Of a stretch of 64,000 nucleotides of DNA, positions 1 through 8,203 are shown one piece after another. A model generated the notes under the pieces. The model saw nothing but the letters and a program-made list of their open reading frames with translations. It had not been told where the DNA came from and ran no database searches. Position 1 is the first letter of the stretch. Every line of letters starts with the position of its first letter. The DNA comes from an uncultured Eisenbergiella sp. Lineage in GTDB: Bacteria > Bacillota > Clostridia > Lachnospirales > Lachnospiraceae. Both the position numbers and the translations under genes were made by a program. The stretch lies in NCBI GenBank assembly GCA_910585455.1, contig CAJUEL010000017.1, positions 1 to 64,000 of the forward strand, given 5' to 3'.

Positions 1-11
1 TCGCGGCATTC

Positions 12-42
12 GCCAAATGCTCGTGCAAGCACGGCACTTGGC
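12..42. repeat. Imperfect palindrome just after the first glycosyltransferase gene
   Basis: Nested inverted repeat: GCCAA (12-16) pairs with TTGGC (38-42), TGC with GCA, and CGTG with CACG around a CAAG loop. It begins directly after the stop codon of the minus-strand glycosyltransferase gene. No U-tract follows on the minus strand, so it is either a weak terminator or an mRNA 3'-end stabiliser. Confidence 0.45.
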
Positions 43-1155
43 TCATTGCTCGCGGGAATAAAACGCCATCATCTGTCTCGCCTGCTCATTTACGTCAAAG
101 CCTGCAGCCCGCATCTGCTCCTCCTGACCTTTCCGCTCATAGTCCGCCGTTTCTTCCACATATTCCGCCCACTCATCCGGATCGGCCGTAATGGGCATGG
201 CGTGCACCAGTCCGGTGACCATGACCTCCTGACAGATCGTATCCGACATCAGGCAGCGAAGCCCGCAGGTCTGCGCCTCCACCACCGTGCCCGGCAGCCC
301 TTCGTACCGGGAGGGATAGACGAAATAATCCATCGCCTGATAGTAATCGGCGATATTGCTGTGGTTCCCCAAAAACAGCACCCGGTCTGCGATGCCCAGC
401 CTGTCCGCCAGCTTTTTCATATCCTCCATGCCGCCGCCTTCTCCCAGCAGCATGAGCGCGTATGCTCTCTTTCCCCGTCTGCACAGGGCGGCAAAAACCT
501 GGAGCAGATATTCGTGGTTTTTGGCATAATGGAAGCGTCCCACATGCCCGATCACATAGCTTCCATCCAGCCCGAGCTCTGTCCGCATTTTTTCCCGTAC
601 CGCTGCATTGGGCGCAAAGGCTCTGCAATCGATGGCGTTGGGCACAAAAACCGTTCTGCCCTCCTCCACCGCTTTTTCCCCGAACACGGAAATGCCCGCC
701 AGCCTGGAGCAGGTGAACAGATAATCCGCCCGATCGGCGAGGTTTCTGCGCATCAGCCGCGTCAGCGCTCCCTTGATTCCATGATCCACCCCGGCGCTTC
801 TGGCATGCGCCGCCGTCACGGGCACACCTGCCTTTTTTGCGATGGGCAGATAAATCGCCGCCGAGGAAGTGATGTGCCCCTGCACCACCGCGAAGTCATG
901 ATGCTTTTCAAAAAAAATCCGCATCGCCCGGCGATAGGAAATCCAGTTGTAAAGCCGAAAACGGGGAACGCGGTAAATCCGCCCTCCCAGCTTCCCAATC
1001 TCCTGATCGAAATGTCCTTCCTGTGTCGTATGTACCAGAAAGTCAAATTGTACCTGTGTCCTGTCGATATGACGGTACAGATCCATAATGCGGCTCTCCG
1101 CGCCGCCAAGCTGCGTGTTCCCCAGAACATGCAGCACCCGAACCGGTTGTTTCAT
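43..1155 (-). CDS. GT4-type glycosyltransferase (EpsF-like)
   Basis: Predicted cytoplasmic GT-B glycosyltransferase that adds a sugar to a lipid-linked glycan. The N-terminal lobe begins RVLHVLGNTQLGGAESRIMD, typical of EpsF-like enzymes. The C-terminal donor lobe has GHVGRFHYAKNHEYLL and an E-x7-E nucleotide-sugar motif in YEGLPGTVVEAQ. Start chosen at the ATG for MKQPVRV because GGGAGGG lies just upstream; an ATG seven codons earlier lacks a site. It is the last gene before the window edge in the minus-strand glycan cluster and follows a deacetylase-like gene by 25 bp. Donor and acceptor cannot be told from sequence. Confidence 0.85.
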   Translation of the reverse strand: MKQPVRVLHVLGNTQLGGAESRIMDLYRHIDRTQVQFDFLVHTTQEGHFDQEIGKLGGRIYRVPRFRLYNWISYRRAMRIFFEKHHDFAVVQGHITSSAAIYLPIAKKAGVPVTAAHARSAGVDHGIKGALTRLMRRNLADRADYLFTCSRLAGISVFGEKAVEEGRTVFVPNAIDCRAFAPNAAVREKMRTELGLDGSYVIGHVGRFHYAKNHEYLLQVFAALCRRGKRAYALMLLGEGGGMEDMKKLADRLGIADRVLFLGNHSNIADYYQAMDYFVYPSRYEGLPGTVVEAQTCGLRCLMSDTICQEVMVTGLVHAMPITADPDEWAEYVEETADYERKGQEEQMRAAGFDVNEQARQMMAFYSREQ

Positions 1156-1180
1156 CGCACCCTCCCTGCCATCCACATCC

Positions 1181-1957
1181 TCAGCGCAGCTTTCCCGCCA
1201 GAAATTTTCCCTTCGCCATGCAGTATTCCAGCACTCGCCCCGGCAGATGCCGTTTCACCACCGCCTGCTCCCGATATTCCCGCCAGGAAATCCAGGAAAC
1301 CGACGGGTCGGAGAAAAGCCGCTCATATCGCTCCAGATCCTGATCCGTGGCAGTCTGGGTATGAATGACCATCGTGGAAAATCCCGTTTTCTTTTGCAGC
1401 GTGTGCCTTAAATGGAAGGAAATCGGGTAAAAGGTGAGCCCCCGATACCGATAGGGACGGCTTCCGAAGCCATCCGTCAATGCGGTAAAGCCCGTCTCCC
1501 GAAGCGCCCGCAGCGTGTTCACATCATAGGAATGGGCGGGAGCCATAAACAGATCCGTCTCGATCTCCCACTCCATAAGCCGCCGCCTTCCTTCCTCCAG
1601 CATTTCCTTCTGCTCCCCGAAAGGCACGCCCGCGAACTCGGAAAAATCATTGAGCGGAAACATTCCGCCGGATTTTGTCGTATAGATATGTCTGCAGCCA
1701 TGCATGGAAACCGACCAGCCCTGCCGCTTTAGCGCTTTCACATACGCGCCAAAGTCCTCTGCCCCGCCCGGCATCCGTTCCCGGGCAAGCGCCCGGCTTT
1801 CTTCCGATTTTCCCTTAAGCATGTCATCCCGGTTGTCCGGCACCACGCCGATCAACGGTCTGATCCCATGCCGGTCCAGAATTTCCTTGCACGCAAGGAA
1901 CCGCTCCCAATCCATGTCCGGCGTGATATCGTCCAGCCGCACCGCCATTTTTATCAT
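1181..1957 (-). CDS. DUF2334-like polysaccharide deacetylase-fold protein
   Basis: 258 residues. MAVRLDDITPDMDWERF near the N-terminus carries the Asp-Asp pair that in NodB/DUF2334 proteins contributes to metal binding. SMHGCRHIYTT around residue 85 and MAPAHSYD around residue 145 fit the later metal or catalytic positions (H-x-x-x-H and a His near a substrate loop). Family knowledge suggests hydrolytic removal of an acetyl or other N/O-acyl group from a sugar. No signal peptide is visible, so a cytoplasmic precursor or lipid-linked intermediate is the likelier substrate. Start ATG has GAGGA upstream. It sits between a formyltransferase-like gene and a GT. Confidence 0.7.
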   Translation of the reverse strand: MIKMAVRLDDITPDMDWERFLACKEILDRHGIRPLIGVVPDNRDDMLKGKSEESRALARERMPGGAEDFGAYVKALKRQGWSVSMHGCRHIYTTKSGGMFPLNDFSEFAGVPFGEQKEMLEEGRRRLMEWEIETDLFMAPAHSYDVNTLRALRETGFTALTDGFGSRPYRYRGLTFYPISFHLRHTLQKKTGFSTMVIHTQTATDQDLERYERLFSDPSVSWISWREYREQAVVKRHLPGRVLEYCMAKGKFLAGKLR

Positions 1958-1969
1958 GAAAAAATCCTC

Positions 1970-2890
1970 TTATTCCAGAATATCCAGCGCCTTCACCGGC
2001 ACGCTGCATTCATACCGGTCAATCAAAAGCGACCCGTCCACCGTTCTGACGATGAGCTTTTCGTCAAAAATATCGATCACCTGTCCGGGCGCATAACCGG
2101 AAAAATCCATCATCTCATCGAAGGGATGGGCCTCCCAGATCGTGATTTTCTCTCCGCCCACAAAGGCGAACGCGCCGGGAAACGGCGCCGTAACGCCCCG
2201 GATCAGGTTGTAAATGTCCCGGGTCCGCCCATGAAAATCTATCTTGCCGTCCGCCGCCGTCCGCTTATTGTACCAGGAATCAAAATCCTTCGAGTCGGTG
2301 CGCACCTCCACATGTCCCTCCGCATAGGCGCAAAGCAGCCTGCGGATCAGCCTTTTGGAGCAGATCATATTTTTATAGGTCGCCGTGCGGATCGTATCAT
2401 GCGGCGTGATGGAAAACATCTCGGTCGCGAAAATGTTGGGGCTGTCCGCTTTTTCGTCATAGCGAAATAAATTCAGATTAAACCGGGTATCCCCCAGAAT
2501 GATCGACCAGTTTAACGGAGAGCGCCCTCTGCCAAAGGGCAGGTAGCCGCTGTTGCCGTGGAACCCGTATATGCCATAGGCAAACCGTTCCAGCACGGAA
2601 GCGGGAATCAGGCGCTGCCATCCCATGGAAATGCCGATGTCGAATTCATTTTGGGAAAGAAAGCTCTGGGTTTTCTCATCCGCCAGAAAATAGCTGTCCG
2701 CCTCGTGCACCGGTATTCCGTATTTATCGGTCAGTCCGGACAGTCCCTTGTAGCCGGAAACCTGATTTTTCTTTGTCACCTGGGGGCTGATCGTGACGAC
2801 CAGATCCACCGGGCAGATATTTTCCTGAATGAAGCTCACAATATTTTCCGAGGTATCCTTCACCCCGAAAACCACTACCTTATATTTCAT
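1970..2890 (-). CDS. Formyltransferase-fold protein, possible sugar N-formyltransferase
   Basis: About 306 residues, resembling methionyl-tRNA/sugar formyltransferases. The N-terminal Rossmann part begins KYKVVVFGVKDTSENIV. The signature block reads YGIYGFHGNSGYLPFGRG then RSPLNWSIILG, followed by DSPNI. In the family an Asn-x-His...Asp triad binds 10-formyl-THF and catalyses transfer; here His and Asp are kept but the Asn position is Gly. The context (aminosugar aminotransferases, GTs) favours a 4-amino-sugar substrate over tRNA. ATG at 2890 chosen over GTG at 2902 because GTGGAG is well spaced from it. A GCCCTG...CAGGGC hairpin lies directly upstream of that site. Confidence 0.7.
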   Translation of the reverse strand: MKYKVVVFGVKDTSENIVSFIQENICPVDLVVTISPQVTKKNQVSGYKGLSGLTDKYGIPVHEADSYFLADEKTQSFLSQNEFDIGISMGWQRLIPASVLERFAYGIYGFHGNSGYLPFGRGRSPLNWSIILGDTRFNLNLFRYDEKADSPNIFATEMFSITPHDTIRTATYKNMICSKRLIRRLLCAYAEGHVEVRTDSKDFDSWYNKRTAADGKIDFHGRTRDIYNLIRGVTAPFPGAFAFVGGEKITIWEAHPFDEMMDFSGYAPGQVIDIFDEKLIVRTVDGSLLIDRYECSVPVKALDILE

Positions 2891-3040
2891 CACACACTCC
2901 ACTTCTGCCCTGACGGCGCCTCCCAGGGCTCACGCAGCTGAATATGCATACACCCCGGAAGCGGCGATCCTGACAACACGCTCCTATAGCTCACACTGCG
3001 GCATGCAGACCTGACAGGCCGCTGGCGCGCATTCACATAT

Positions 3041-4021
3041 TCACAGATTCTCCTTATACCAGTCGATGGCGAGCTGAATGCCCTTTTCAAAGTCGTATTC
3101 CGGGTCGTAGCCCAGCAGTCTGCGGGCCTTGTCGATATCCGCGTTGGAATCCCGCACATCCCCCTTGCGGGGCGGTCCGAAGACCGGCTCTACCTTCACG
3201 CCCAGCGCGTCACAGAGCCCGTAATACAGATCGATCAGAAAAATTCTGCCGCCCGAGCCGATGTTATACGCCTCCCCTGCCGCACTGCTGTCGGCCAGAC
3301 AGGCCTTTAAATTCGCCTCAATGACATTGTCAATATAGGTGAAATCCCGCGACTGTCTGCCGTCCCCGTTGATGGTGGGAACCTCTCCATTTAGCAGAAG
3401 CTTTAAAAACTTCGGAATCACCGCCGCATACATGCCGTCCGGATCCTGTCTGCGCCCGAACACGTTGAAATAGCGCATGCCGTAGGTGTCCAGTCCATAC
3501 AGGGCATGATACAGCCTGCCAAATTCCTCATCCGTTTTCTTGGTCAGGGCATAGGGAGAAAGCACATTGCCCTCTGCTCCCTCCTTTTTGGGCAGTCCGG
3601 GATGATCCCCGTACACGGAGGAGCTGGAGGCATAGACAAATTTTTTCACGCCGTTCTGGCGCGCCGCCTCCATCATATTGAGCGTCCCCACAATATTGTT
3701 CTGCGCATAAAAAACAGGCATTTCAATGCTTCTGGGCACACTGCCCCAGGCCGCCTGGTTGAGCACATAGGTCACGCCCTCGCACGCCTTCATGCAGGTA
3801 TCAAAGTCCTTGATATCCCCTTTGATAAAGGTATAGCGCGGGTTATCCGCAAACATTTCCACGTGGGCGCTCTTCCCCGTGGACAGATCATCCAGGCAGC
3901 GGACCCGATAGCCCATTTTCAGAATCGCCTCGCACAGATTGGAGCCGATAAACCCTGCGCCGCCCGTCACCAGAAAAACGCTGTCTTTGTCAAAAACAAG
4001 ATTTTTATATCCCATCGTCAT
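3041..4021 (-). CDS. UDP-N-acetylhexosamine 4-epimerase-like SDR (WbpP/TviC type)
   Basis: Extended SDR, 326 residues. TGGAGFIGSNLCEAIL binds NAD; SSSSVYGDHPGLPKK precedes the catalytic YALTK (Tyr-x-x-x-Lys). The QAAWGSVPRSIEMP block and GRRQDPDGMYAAVIPKF are typical of the WbpP/TviC branch, which interconverts UDP-GlcNAc/GalNAc and the corresponding uronates. Together with the 6-dehydrogenase at 6831-8147 it would supply UDP-GalNAcA. An unusual leader precedes it: AAGGAGG is separated from the ATG by a perfect 9-bp-stem hairpin (4025-4057), and no start codon lies in frame between them. Confidence 0.88.
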   Translation of the reverse strand: MTMGYKNLVFDKDSVFLVTGGAGFIGSNLCEAILKMGYRVRCLDDLSTGKSAHVEMFADNPRYTFIKGDIKDFDTCMKACEGVTYVLNQAAWGSVPRSIEMPVFYAQNNIVGTLNMMEAARQNGVKKFVYASSSSVYGDHPGLPKKEGAEGNVLSPYALTKKTDEEFGRLYHALYGLDTYGMRYFNVFGRRQDPDGMYAAVIPKFLKLLLNGEVPTINGDGRQSRDFTYIDNVIEANLKACLADSSAAGEAYNIGSGGRIFLIDLYYGLCDALGVKVEPVFGPPRKGDVRDSNADIDKARRLLGYDPEYDFEKGIQLAIDWYKENL

Positions 4022-4024
4022 GCA

Positions 4025-4057
4025 GGGCTGCCAGACACAAACCGCGCGGCAGCCCTT
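4025..4057 (-). promoter_or_regulatory. Hairpin between Shine-Dalgarno and start of the epimerase
   Basis: AGGGCTGCC pairs perfectly with GGCAGCCCT across a 15-nt loop. On the minus strand AAGGAGG ends at about 4058, then the hairpin, then GC and ATG (4021). If folded it would bring the ribosome site within a few nucleotides of the start. No intrinsic U-tract follows. Confidence 0.45.
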
Positions 4058-4069
4058 CCTCCTTTTTGC

Positions 4070-5161
4070 TCATTCGTTCACTTTATCAAAATCCAGAATG
4101 CTGTTGCCGGAAACCGTCCCCTTCGTACCGCCCTCCAGACAGGATACCACATGCCTCGCATACAGATCTCTGCCCTTTTCATTTAAGTGCACGCCGTCCT
4201 CCAGGTATTCCTCCGCCGTATAGGCATCCATTCCCATATTGTTATAGGCGTCCATGCAAAGCGTTTCCTGCCCCCGCGCCACATCACAGACAAGGCTGGC
4301 GTAATTGTACAATGCCTTAGCGCCCTGATTCTGTACCGGAATGGAAAAATAGGTCGCATAGGTGGGCGTGATCAAAAGAATCTCCGCATCCGGGCAAACG
4401 CGCCGGATTCCCTTCACACCCGAAACCATCGCCGTACCAAATCCCGTCCAGGGGCGGTCGGAATTGTTGTCCATCGCCTGAGACAGAAAATCATTCATGC
4501 CGTATGCCAGAATCACCACGTCAATATCGGAAAGCACCTCCATCGCTTCCACCATATCCGTATAGGCCGCTTTCCCCTGTAGAAGGTCCGCGCTGGTGTC
4601 TCCGCTCAGAATGGAAATCATCTTCGCCAGGCTGTTGTCGCTTCCCGGTCCGAATTCCCACTCGTTATCGTCCAGGTCGATCGTCGCTCTGGTGCCGCCG
4701 ATCGCCGCATTATATACCTTCGCCTGTTTATCCAACAGACCCATATAATATTCCACCCGCGCCGCAATGCCGGTTTCATCCCGATAATTGCCCCATATGC
4801 TGTCTCCCAGCACGAGAATCTGTGTCAGCCCGTCTTCTTCTCCCGCTTCCTGCTCTGCCGTCTCTGCAGGCACGTCCCCGTCCTCCGTTACCGTCGGCTC
4901 TGTTTCCGCCACAGACTGTGCCTCCGTTTCCGTTTCTGCCGCAACAGTCTCAGGCTCTGCAGAAGCGGTCTCAGGCTGCGCACTCATGCCCAGCTGTTCC
5001 TTAAGCTGCTGGTTTTCCGCCTCCAGCTCCTCCAGCTTTGCCTGATATTGCCTGATCTCCTCCACGTAATTGGTGCTTTCGGCACATCCTGCAAGAAGCG
5101 TTCCTCCCAGTACCGCCACAGTCAGCACCAGACTGCAGACCAGCTTTGATCCCTTTTTCAT
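4070..5161 (-). CDS. SGNH/GDSL hydrolase-domain lipoprotein
   Basis: 363 residues. Lipoprotein signal MKKGSKLVCSLVLTVAVLGG then TLLAGC, predicted lipidated Cys26. A short coiled coil (YQAKLEELEAENQQLKEQL, about 38-58) and a Glu/Thr/Ala-rich linker follow. The C-terminal SGNH domain has block I ILVLGDSIWGN (Ser nucleophile), block III YGMNDF and block V DGVHLNEKG (Asp-x-x-His). SGNH proteins in such loci are usually O-acetyl esterases or acyltransferases for surface glycans; outer-surface location is inferred from the lipobox. It has its own promoter and a two-hairpin leader, so it may start a transcription unit. Confidence 0.85.
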   Translation of the reverse strand: MKKGSKLVCSLVLTVAVLGGTLLAGCAESTNYVEEIRQYQAKLEELEAENQQLKEQLGMSAQPETASAEPETVAAETETEAQSVAETEPTVTEDGDVPAETAEQEAGEEDGLTQILVLGDSIWGNYRDETGIAARVEYYMGLLDKQAKVYNAAIGGTRATIDLDDNEWEFGPGSDNSLAKMISILSGDTSADLLQGKAAYTDMVEAMEVLSDIDVVILAYGMNDFLSQAMDNNSDRPWTGFGTAMVSGVKGIRRVCPDAEILLITPTYATYFSIPVQNQGAKALYNYASLVCDVARGQETLCMDAYNNMGMDAYTAEEYLEDGVHLNEKGRDLYARHVVSCLEGGTKGTVSGNSILDFDKVNE

Positions 5162-5207
5162 AATTGACTCCTATCCGCGCGCTTTGGCACACACCCAATC
5201 AGGAGAA
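5162..5207 (-). promoter_or_regulatory. Recurrent hairpin leader, copy A (SGNH gene)
   Basis: The minus strand reads GATTGGGTGTGTGCCAAAGC then GCGCGGATAGGAG before the ATG. GTGTGC/GCGCGC can pair (with G-U) around a CAAA-type loop directly before the Shine-Dalgarno. It matches leaders at 11854-11905, 43623-43667 and 51304-51351. Confidence 0.55.
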
Positions 5208-5289
5208 AATAAAAGCATTCCCAAATCCCGCCGCCCTTTTCTCCATCCATATCGAAGCATTGCCCGCCATCCGGGCATCCCTGCCCCTT

Positions 5290-5324
5290 TATAGGAAACG
5301 ACAAGCATTTTGCCGTTTCCTATA
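5290..5324. repeat. 11-bp perfect inverted repeat at the SGNH transcription start
   Basis: TATAGGAAACG (5290-5300) and CGTTTCCTATA (5314-5324), with a 13-nt spacer. It starts at the -10 hexamer of the predicted promoter, so it is either an operator at +1 or a hairpin at the 5' end of the mRNA. Confidence 0.6.
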
Positions 5325-5352
5325 GTATAAACTTTTTTTCCCACTCCGGCAA
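5324..5352 (-). promoter_or_regulatory. SigA-type promoter for the SGNH lipoprotein gene
   Basis: On the minus strand -35 TTGCCG (5347-5352), 17-bp spacer, -10 TATACT (5324-5329). The predicted mRNA has a leader of roughly 155 nt containing the inverted repeat and leader copy A. Confidence 0.6.
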
Positions 5353-5379
5353 CGCGCTTCATAAAATCTTAATTAAAAT

Positions 5380-6780
5380 TTATGACAGTTCAGACAGCTC
5401 CGAACGTTTACCTTGCAGACCGTGCAAAATGTGGCGGCTATGGACATCCACCCGCCTGTCCCTCACATTTTCCCACACAAGCAGCAGCGCCGAAATGTAA
5501 AACAGGGGAAGCCCGTAAATCATGTAGCGGGAAAGGCACATGATGATCATGGATGTGGCATAGACATTTGCCAGAATGGAAAGCAGAGAAAACATGGCAA
5601 ACCATGCCGCCCCTGACCGGCGGTTTTTTCGAAATGTATATACCGCCAGGCCCGCCACAAACACATAAACCGCCAGCGCATACCAGTTCAGCAACGGATG
5701 TACCACCGCGACCGAACGAATCAGTCCGTAGGCGGAAAGCGCCAGATAATCATAAAGCCAGCGCCCCGCCACAGCGGGAAGCAGATCCCTTATGAGGATC
5801 CCCGCGATCCGGTCCTGTTCCACATTTTCCGGAATATAATCCTGAAAACCCTCTCTGTCGTGGCGTGCCCGCCAGTTCTCCTCAATCAGCTTGAATTTCA
5901 GCGTATCGTGAAATTGCTCCAGATGCGCCGCCCGGTTTAAAAACCCCTCCGGCGCATACCGGTAATTCGCCTGCTGCTCCTCGATAAGCGCCCAGGACAA
6001 ATCAAAATATTCCCGCGCCAGATCATCCTCAATCCGTTCCGCGTCCTCCCAATCCGCCGCGTACAGAACATTTGCCAGTAATCCCACATTCCCGAAGGTA
6101 TTATTGATAAAATGTCCGTTAAACGCCAGATTATAGCTTTTCACCAAAAGCCCTCTGCCGCCGAAGGCGAGCGCCACACACAAAAGCACTCCCGCCATGC
6201 GTTTCCACTTTTTTTTCAAAAGTAACAGTACTGCCTCCAGAATCGCCCACAGCAGAATCGCCGTCATCATCTGCCCTCTCGTCAGGGAAAGCGAAACGGC
6301 ATAAAAAAGCGCACGGAAGGAGGAACGGTAGCCGCCGCCAAACATCCTGTCCAGACATTCCGCAGTGAACAGATAAAAAAGCGGAAGCGTCAGCGCCTCG
6401 CTGATGACGCCGTTTGACAACACCAGCCTGGTCTGGGCAAACAGAGGTGTGATCACATGCGGCGCAAGCAGTAGAAGACAGACCGGAAGCTCTATCCAGG
6501 CCTTCAGGGAAAAATGCCGTCCGATTCTGCCTGTCAGCCAGATTACGGAAAAAGCCGCCAGCAGGTTTTGCAGCAAACGGACCGCCTCCAGATAATGCGC
6601 CTCTCCCAGAACCGATCGAAGCACCCACAAAAAAAACGGATACAGCGGTTCCCGGTGAATGTGCATGGCGATATACTGCTCACTGTCATTATAAATTCCG
6701 GTTTCTCCAAACAGCCACAGCCCTGCAAACAGCAGGACCGGAACCAGCGCCACAACGGACACATGTTTTTTTCCGGTCAT
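5380..6780 (-). CDS. Polytopic membrane protein, GT-C glycosyltransferase-like (paralogue 1)
   Basis: 466 residues with about ten hydrophobic segments. The first outside loop carries GIYNDSEQYIAMHIHREPLY, whose acidic D-S-E fits the first-loop acidic motif of GT-C enzymes that use polyprenyl-phosphate sugars. A hydrophilic stretch at about 240-330 is predicted extracytoplasmic. It is clearly paralogous to the protein at 12467-13855: shared REPLYPxFL, LTRxQM, RAAHxExxHD and a C-terminal RYxIYxxPLFYxS block. No specific family is recognised, so the donor is unknown and a flippase or polymerase role is not excluded. GGGAG precedes the ATG, with a small hairpin (6798-6815) before it. Confidence 0.65.
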   Translation of the reverse strand: MTGKKHVSVVALVPVLLFAGLWLFGETGIYNDSEQYIAMHIHREPLYPFFLWVLRSVLGEAHYLEAVRLLQNLLAAFSVIWLTGRIGRHFSLKAWIELPVCLLLLAPHVITPLFAQTRLVLSNGVISEALTLPLFYLFTAECLDRMFGGGYRSSFRALFYAVSLSLTRGQMMTAILLWAILEAVLLLLKKKWKRMAGVLLCVALAFGGRGLLVKSYNLAFNGHFINNTFGNVGLLANVLYAADWEDAERIEDDLAREYFDLSWALIEEQQANYRYAPEGFLNRAAHLEQFHDTLKFKLIEENWRARHDREGFQDYIPENVEQDRIAGILIRDLLPAVAGRWLYDYLALSAYGLIRSVAVVHPLLNWYALAVYVFVAGLAVYTFRKNRRSGAAWFAMFSLLSILANVYATSMIIMCLSRYMIYGLPLFYISALLLVWENVRDRRVDVHSRHILHGLQGKRSELSELS

Positions 6781-6797
6781 AACCCCATTCTCCCAGA

Positions 6798-6815
6798 CGG
6801 TCCGGCTGCGGACCG
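6798..6815 (-). promoter_or_regulatory. Intercistronic hairpin before the ribosome site of 5380-6780
   Basis: CGGTCCG and CGGACCG form a 7-bp stem with a 4-nt loop, ending two bases before TGGGAG on the minus strand. It resembles the hairpin-then-SD arrangement at several other junctions in this window. Confidence 0.4.
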
Positions 6816-6830
6816 CTCCTGTTCTTCACA

Positions 6831-8147
6831 CTATAGTCTCCAGTAAAGGTATTCCTCATTCTGGTAAGTCTTTCTGTCCAGAACGCCCTTCACATCCACC
6901 AGAACCTTCTTTTTATTCGAAGCCTTGAAGCAGGCGGCAATTTTTTCCGGATTCATATCGGCAAATTCCGTATGGGCGACCGCAATGATCAGCGCGTCCA
7001 CATCATGCACCGCGTCCTGTCCTGCAAGCTCCACGCCATAAAGCATTTTGGCCTCCGCCTGGTCCGCCGTTTCGTCTACGATCACAGGGTCGATGCCATA
7101 CTCCCGCAGCTCCTTCACGATATCGATAACCTTGGTATTGCGCGTATCCGGGCAGTTTTCCTTGAAGGTAAAGCCCAGAATCGCCACCTTTGCGGTTTTG
7201 ACCGGCACATCCGCCCGGATCAGGTTTTTCACCACATTTTCCGCCACGTATTTTCCCATGTCGTCGTTGATCCGCCGTCCCGCCAGAATGATCTGGGAAT
7301 GATACCCCATCTGCTCCGCTTTATAGGTCAGATAATAGGGATCCACACCGATGCAGTGACCGCCCACCAGGCCCGGGAAGAATTTCAGGAAATTCCATTT
7401 CGTTCCCGCCGCCTCCAGCACGCTTCTGGTATCGATGCCCATTTTGTTGAAAATGATGGACAGTTCATTCATGAACGCGATATTGATATCCCGCTGACTG
7501 TTCTCGATGACCTTCGCCGCCTCGGCCACCTTGATGGATTCCGCCCGGTAAACGCCGGCCTCCACCACCAGCTCATAGACCTTCGCCACCGTATCCAGCG
7601 TCTCTTCATCCATGCCGGAAACGATCTTGGTGATGGTTTCCAGACGATGCACCTTATCGCCGGGATTGATGCGCTCCGGAGAATATCCGATCTTAAAGTC
7701 CTCGCCGCATTTTAAGCCGGACTCCTTTTCCAGAATCGGCACGCAGATTTCCTCTGTCACGCCGGGATAGACCGTGGATTCAAACACAACGATGCTTCCC
7801 TTCGTCAGGTTGCGCCCCAGAATGCGGCTGGCTCCCTCCACCGGCGTCAGATCCGGCGTATGGTCGTCGTTGACCGGCGTGGGCACGGCTACGATGTGGA
7901 ACTTCGCCTCTTTCAGCTTTGTCTCATCCGCCGTAAATTCCACCGACGTATTGCGGATCACTTCGTCTCCCACCTCGCGGGTCGGGTCCACGCCGGATTT
8001 GTACAGCGCAATTTTCTTTTCGTTTAAGTCGAAACCGACTACCTTGATCTTTCTGGCAAAGGCAACCGCGATCGGCATGCCCACATAGCCCAGCCCCACC
8101 AGGGAAAGCTTTTCCTCTCCCGCCAGAATTTTTTCATATAATCCCAT
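6831..8147 (-). CDS. UDP-HexNAc 6-dehydrogenase (WbpO/TviB-like nucleotide-sugar dehydrogenase)
   Basis: 438 residues, three-domain UDP-sugar dehydrogenase. SLVGLGYVGMPIAVAFA is the NAD-binding loop; VAVPTPV and ESTVYPGVTEE are standard; the central domain has GYSPERINPGD; the catalytic Cys is in FPGLVGGHCIGVDPYYL; the C-terminal domain begins AILGFTFKENCPDTRNTK. It oxidises C6 of UDP-GlcNAc or UDP-GalNAc to the uronate. With the WbpP-like epimerase this predicts UDP-GalNAcA, as in Vi-antigen and Pseudomonas O6 pathways. GGAGGAG precedes the ATG, with a GCCGC...GCGGC hairpin just upstream. Confidence 0.9.
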   Translation of the reverse strand: MGLYEKILAGEEKLSLVGLGYVGMPIAVAFARKIKVVGFDLNEKKIALYKSGVDPTREVGDEVIRNTSVEFTADETKLKEAKFHIVAVPTPVNDDHTPDLTPVEGASRILGRNLTKGSIVVFESTVYPGVTEEICVPILEKESGLKCGEDFKIGYSPERINPGDKVHRLETITKIVSGMDEETLDTVAKVYELVVEAGVYRAESIKVAEAAKVIENSQRDINIAFMNELSIIFNKMGIDTRSVLEAAGTKWNFLKFFPGLVGGHCIGVDPYYLTYKAEQMGYHSQIILAGRRINDDMGKYVAENVVKNLIRADVPVKTAKVAILGFTFKENCPDTRNTKVIDIVKELREYGIDPVIVDETADQAEAKMLYGVELAGQDAVHDVDALIIAVAHTEFADMNPEKIAACFKASNKKKVLVDVKGVLDRKTYQNEEYLYWRL

Positions 8148-8203
8148 GTTCTCCTCCAGTCCGCCGCATGCCGCGGCATACTCTTTTTATCGGTACTTCA
8201 TAT

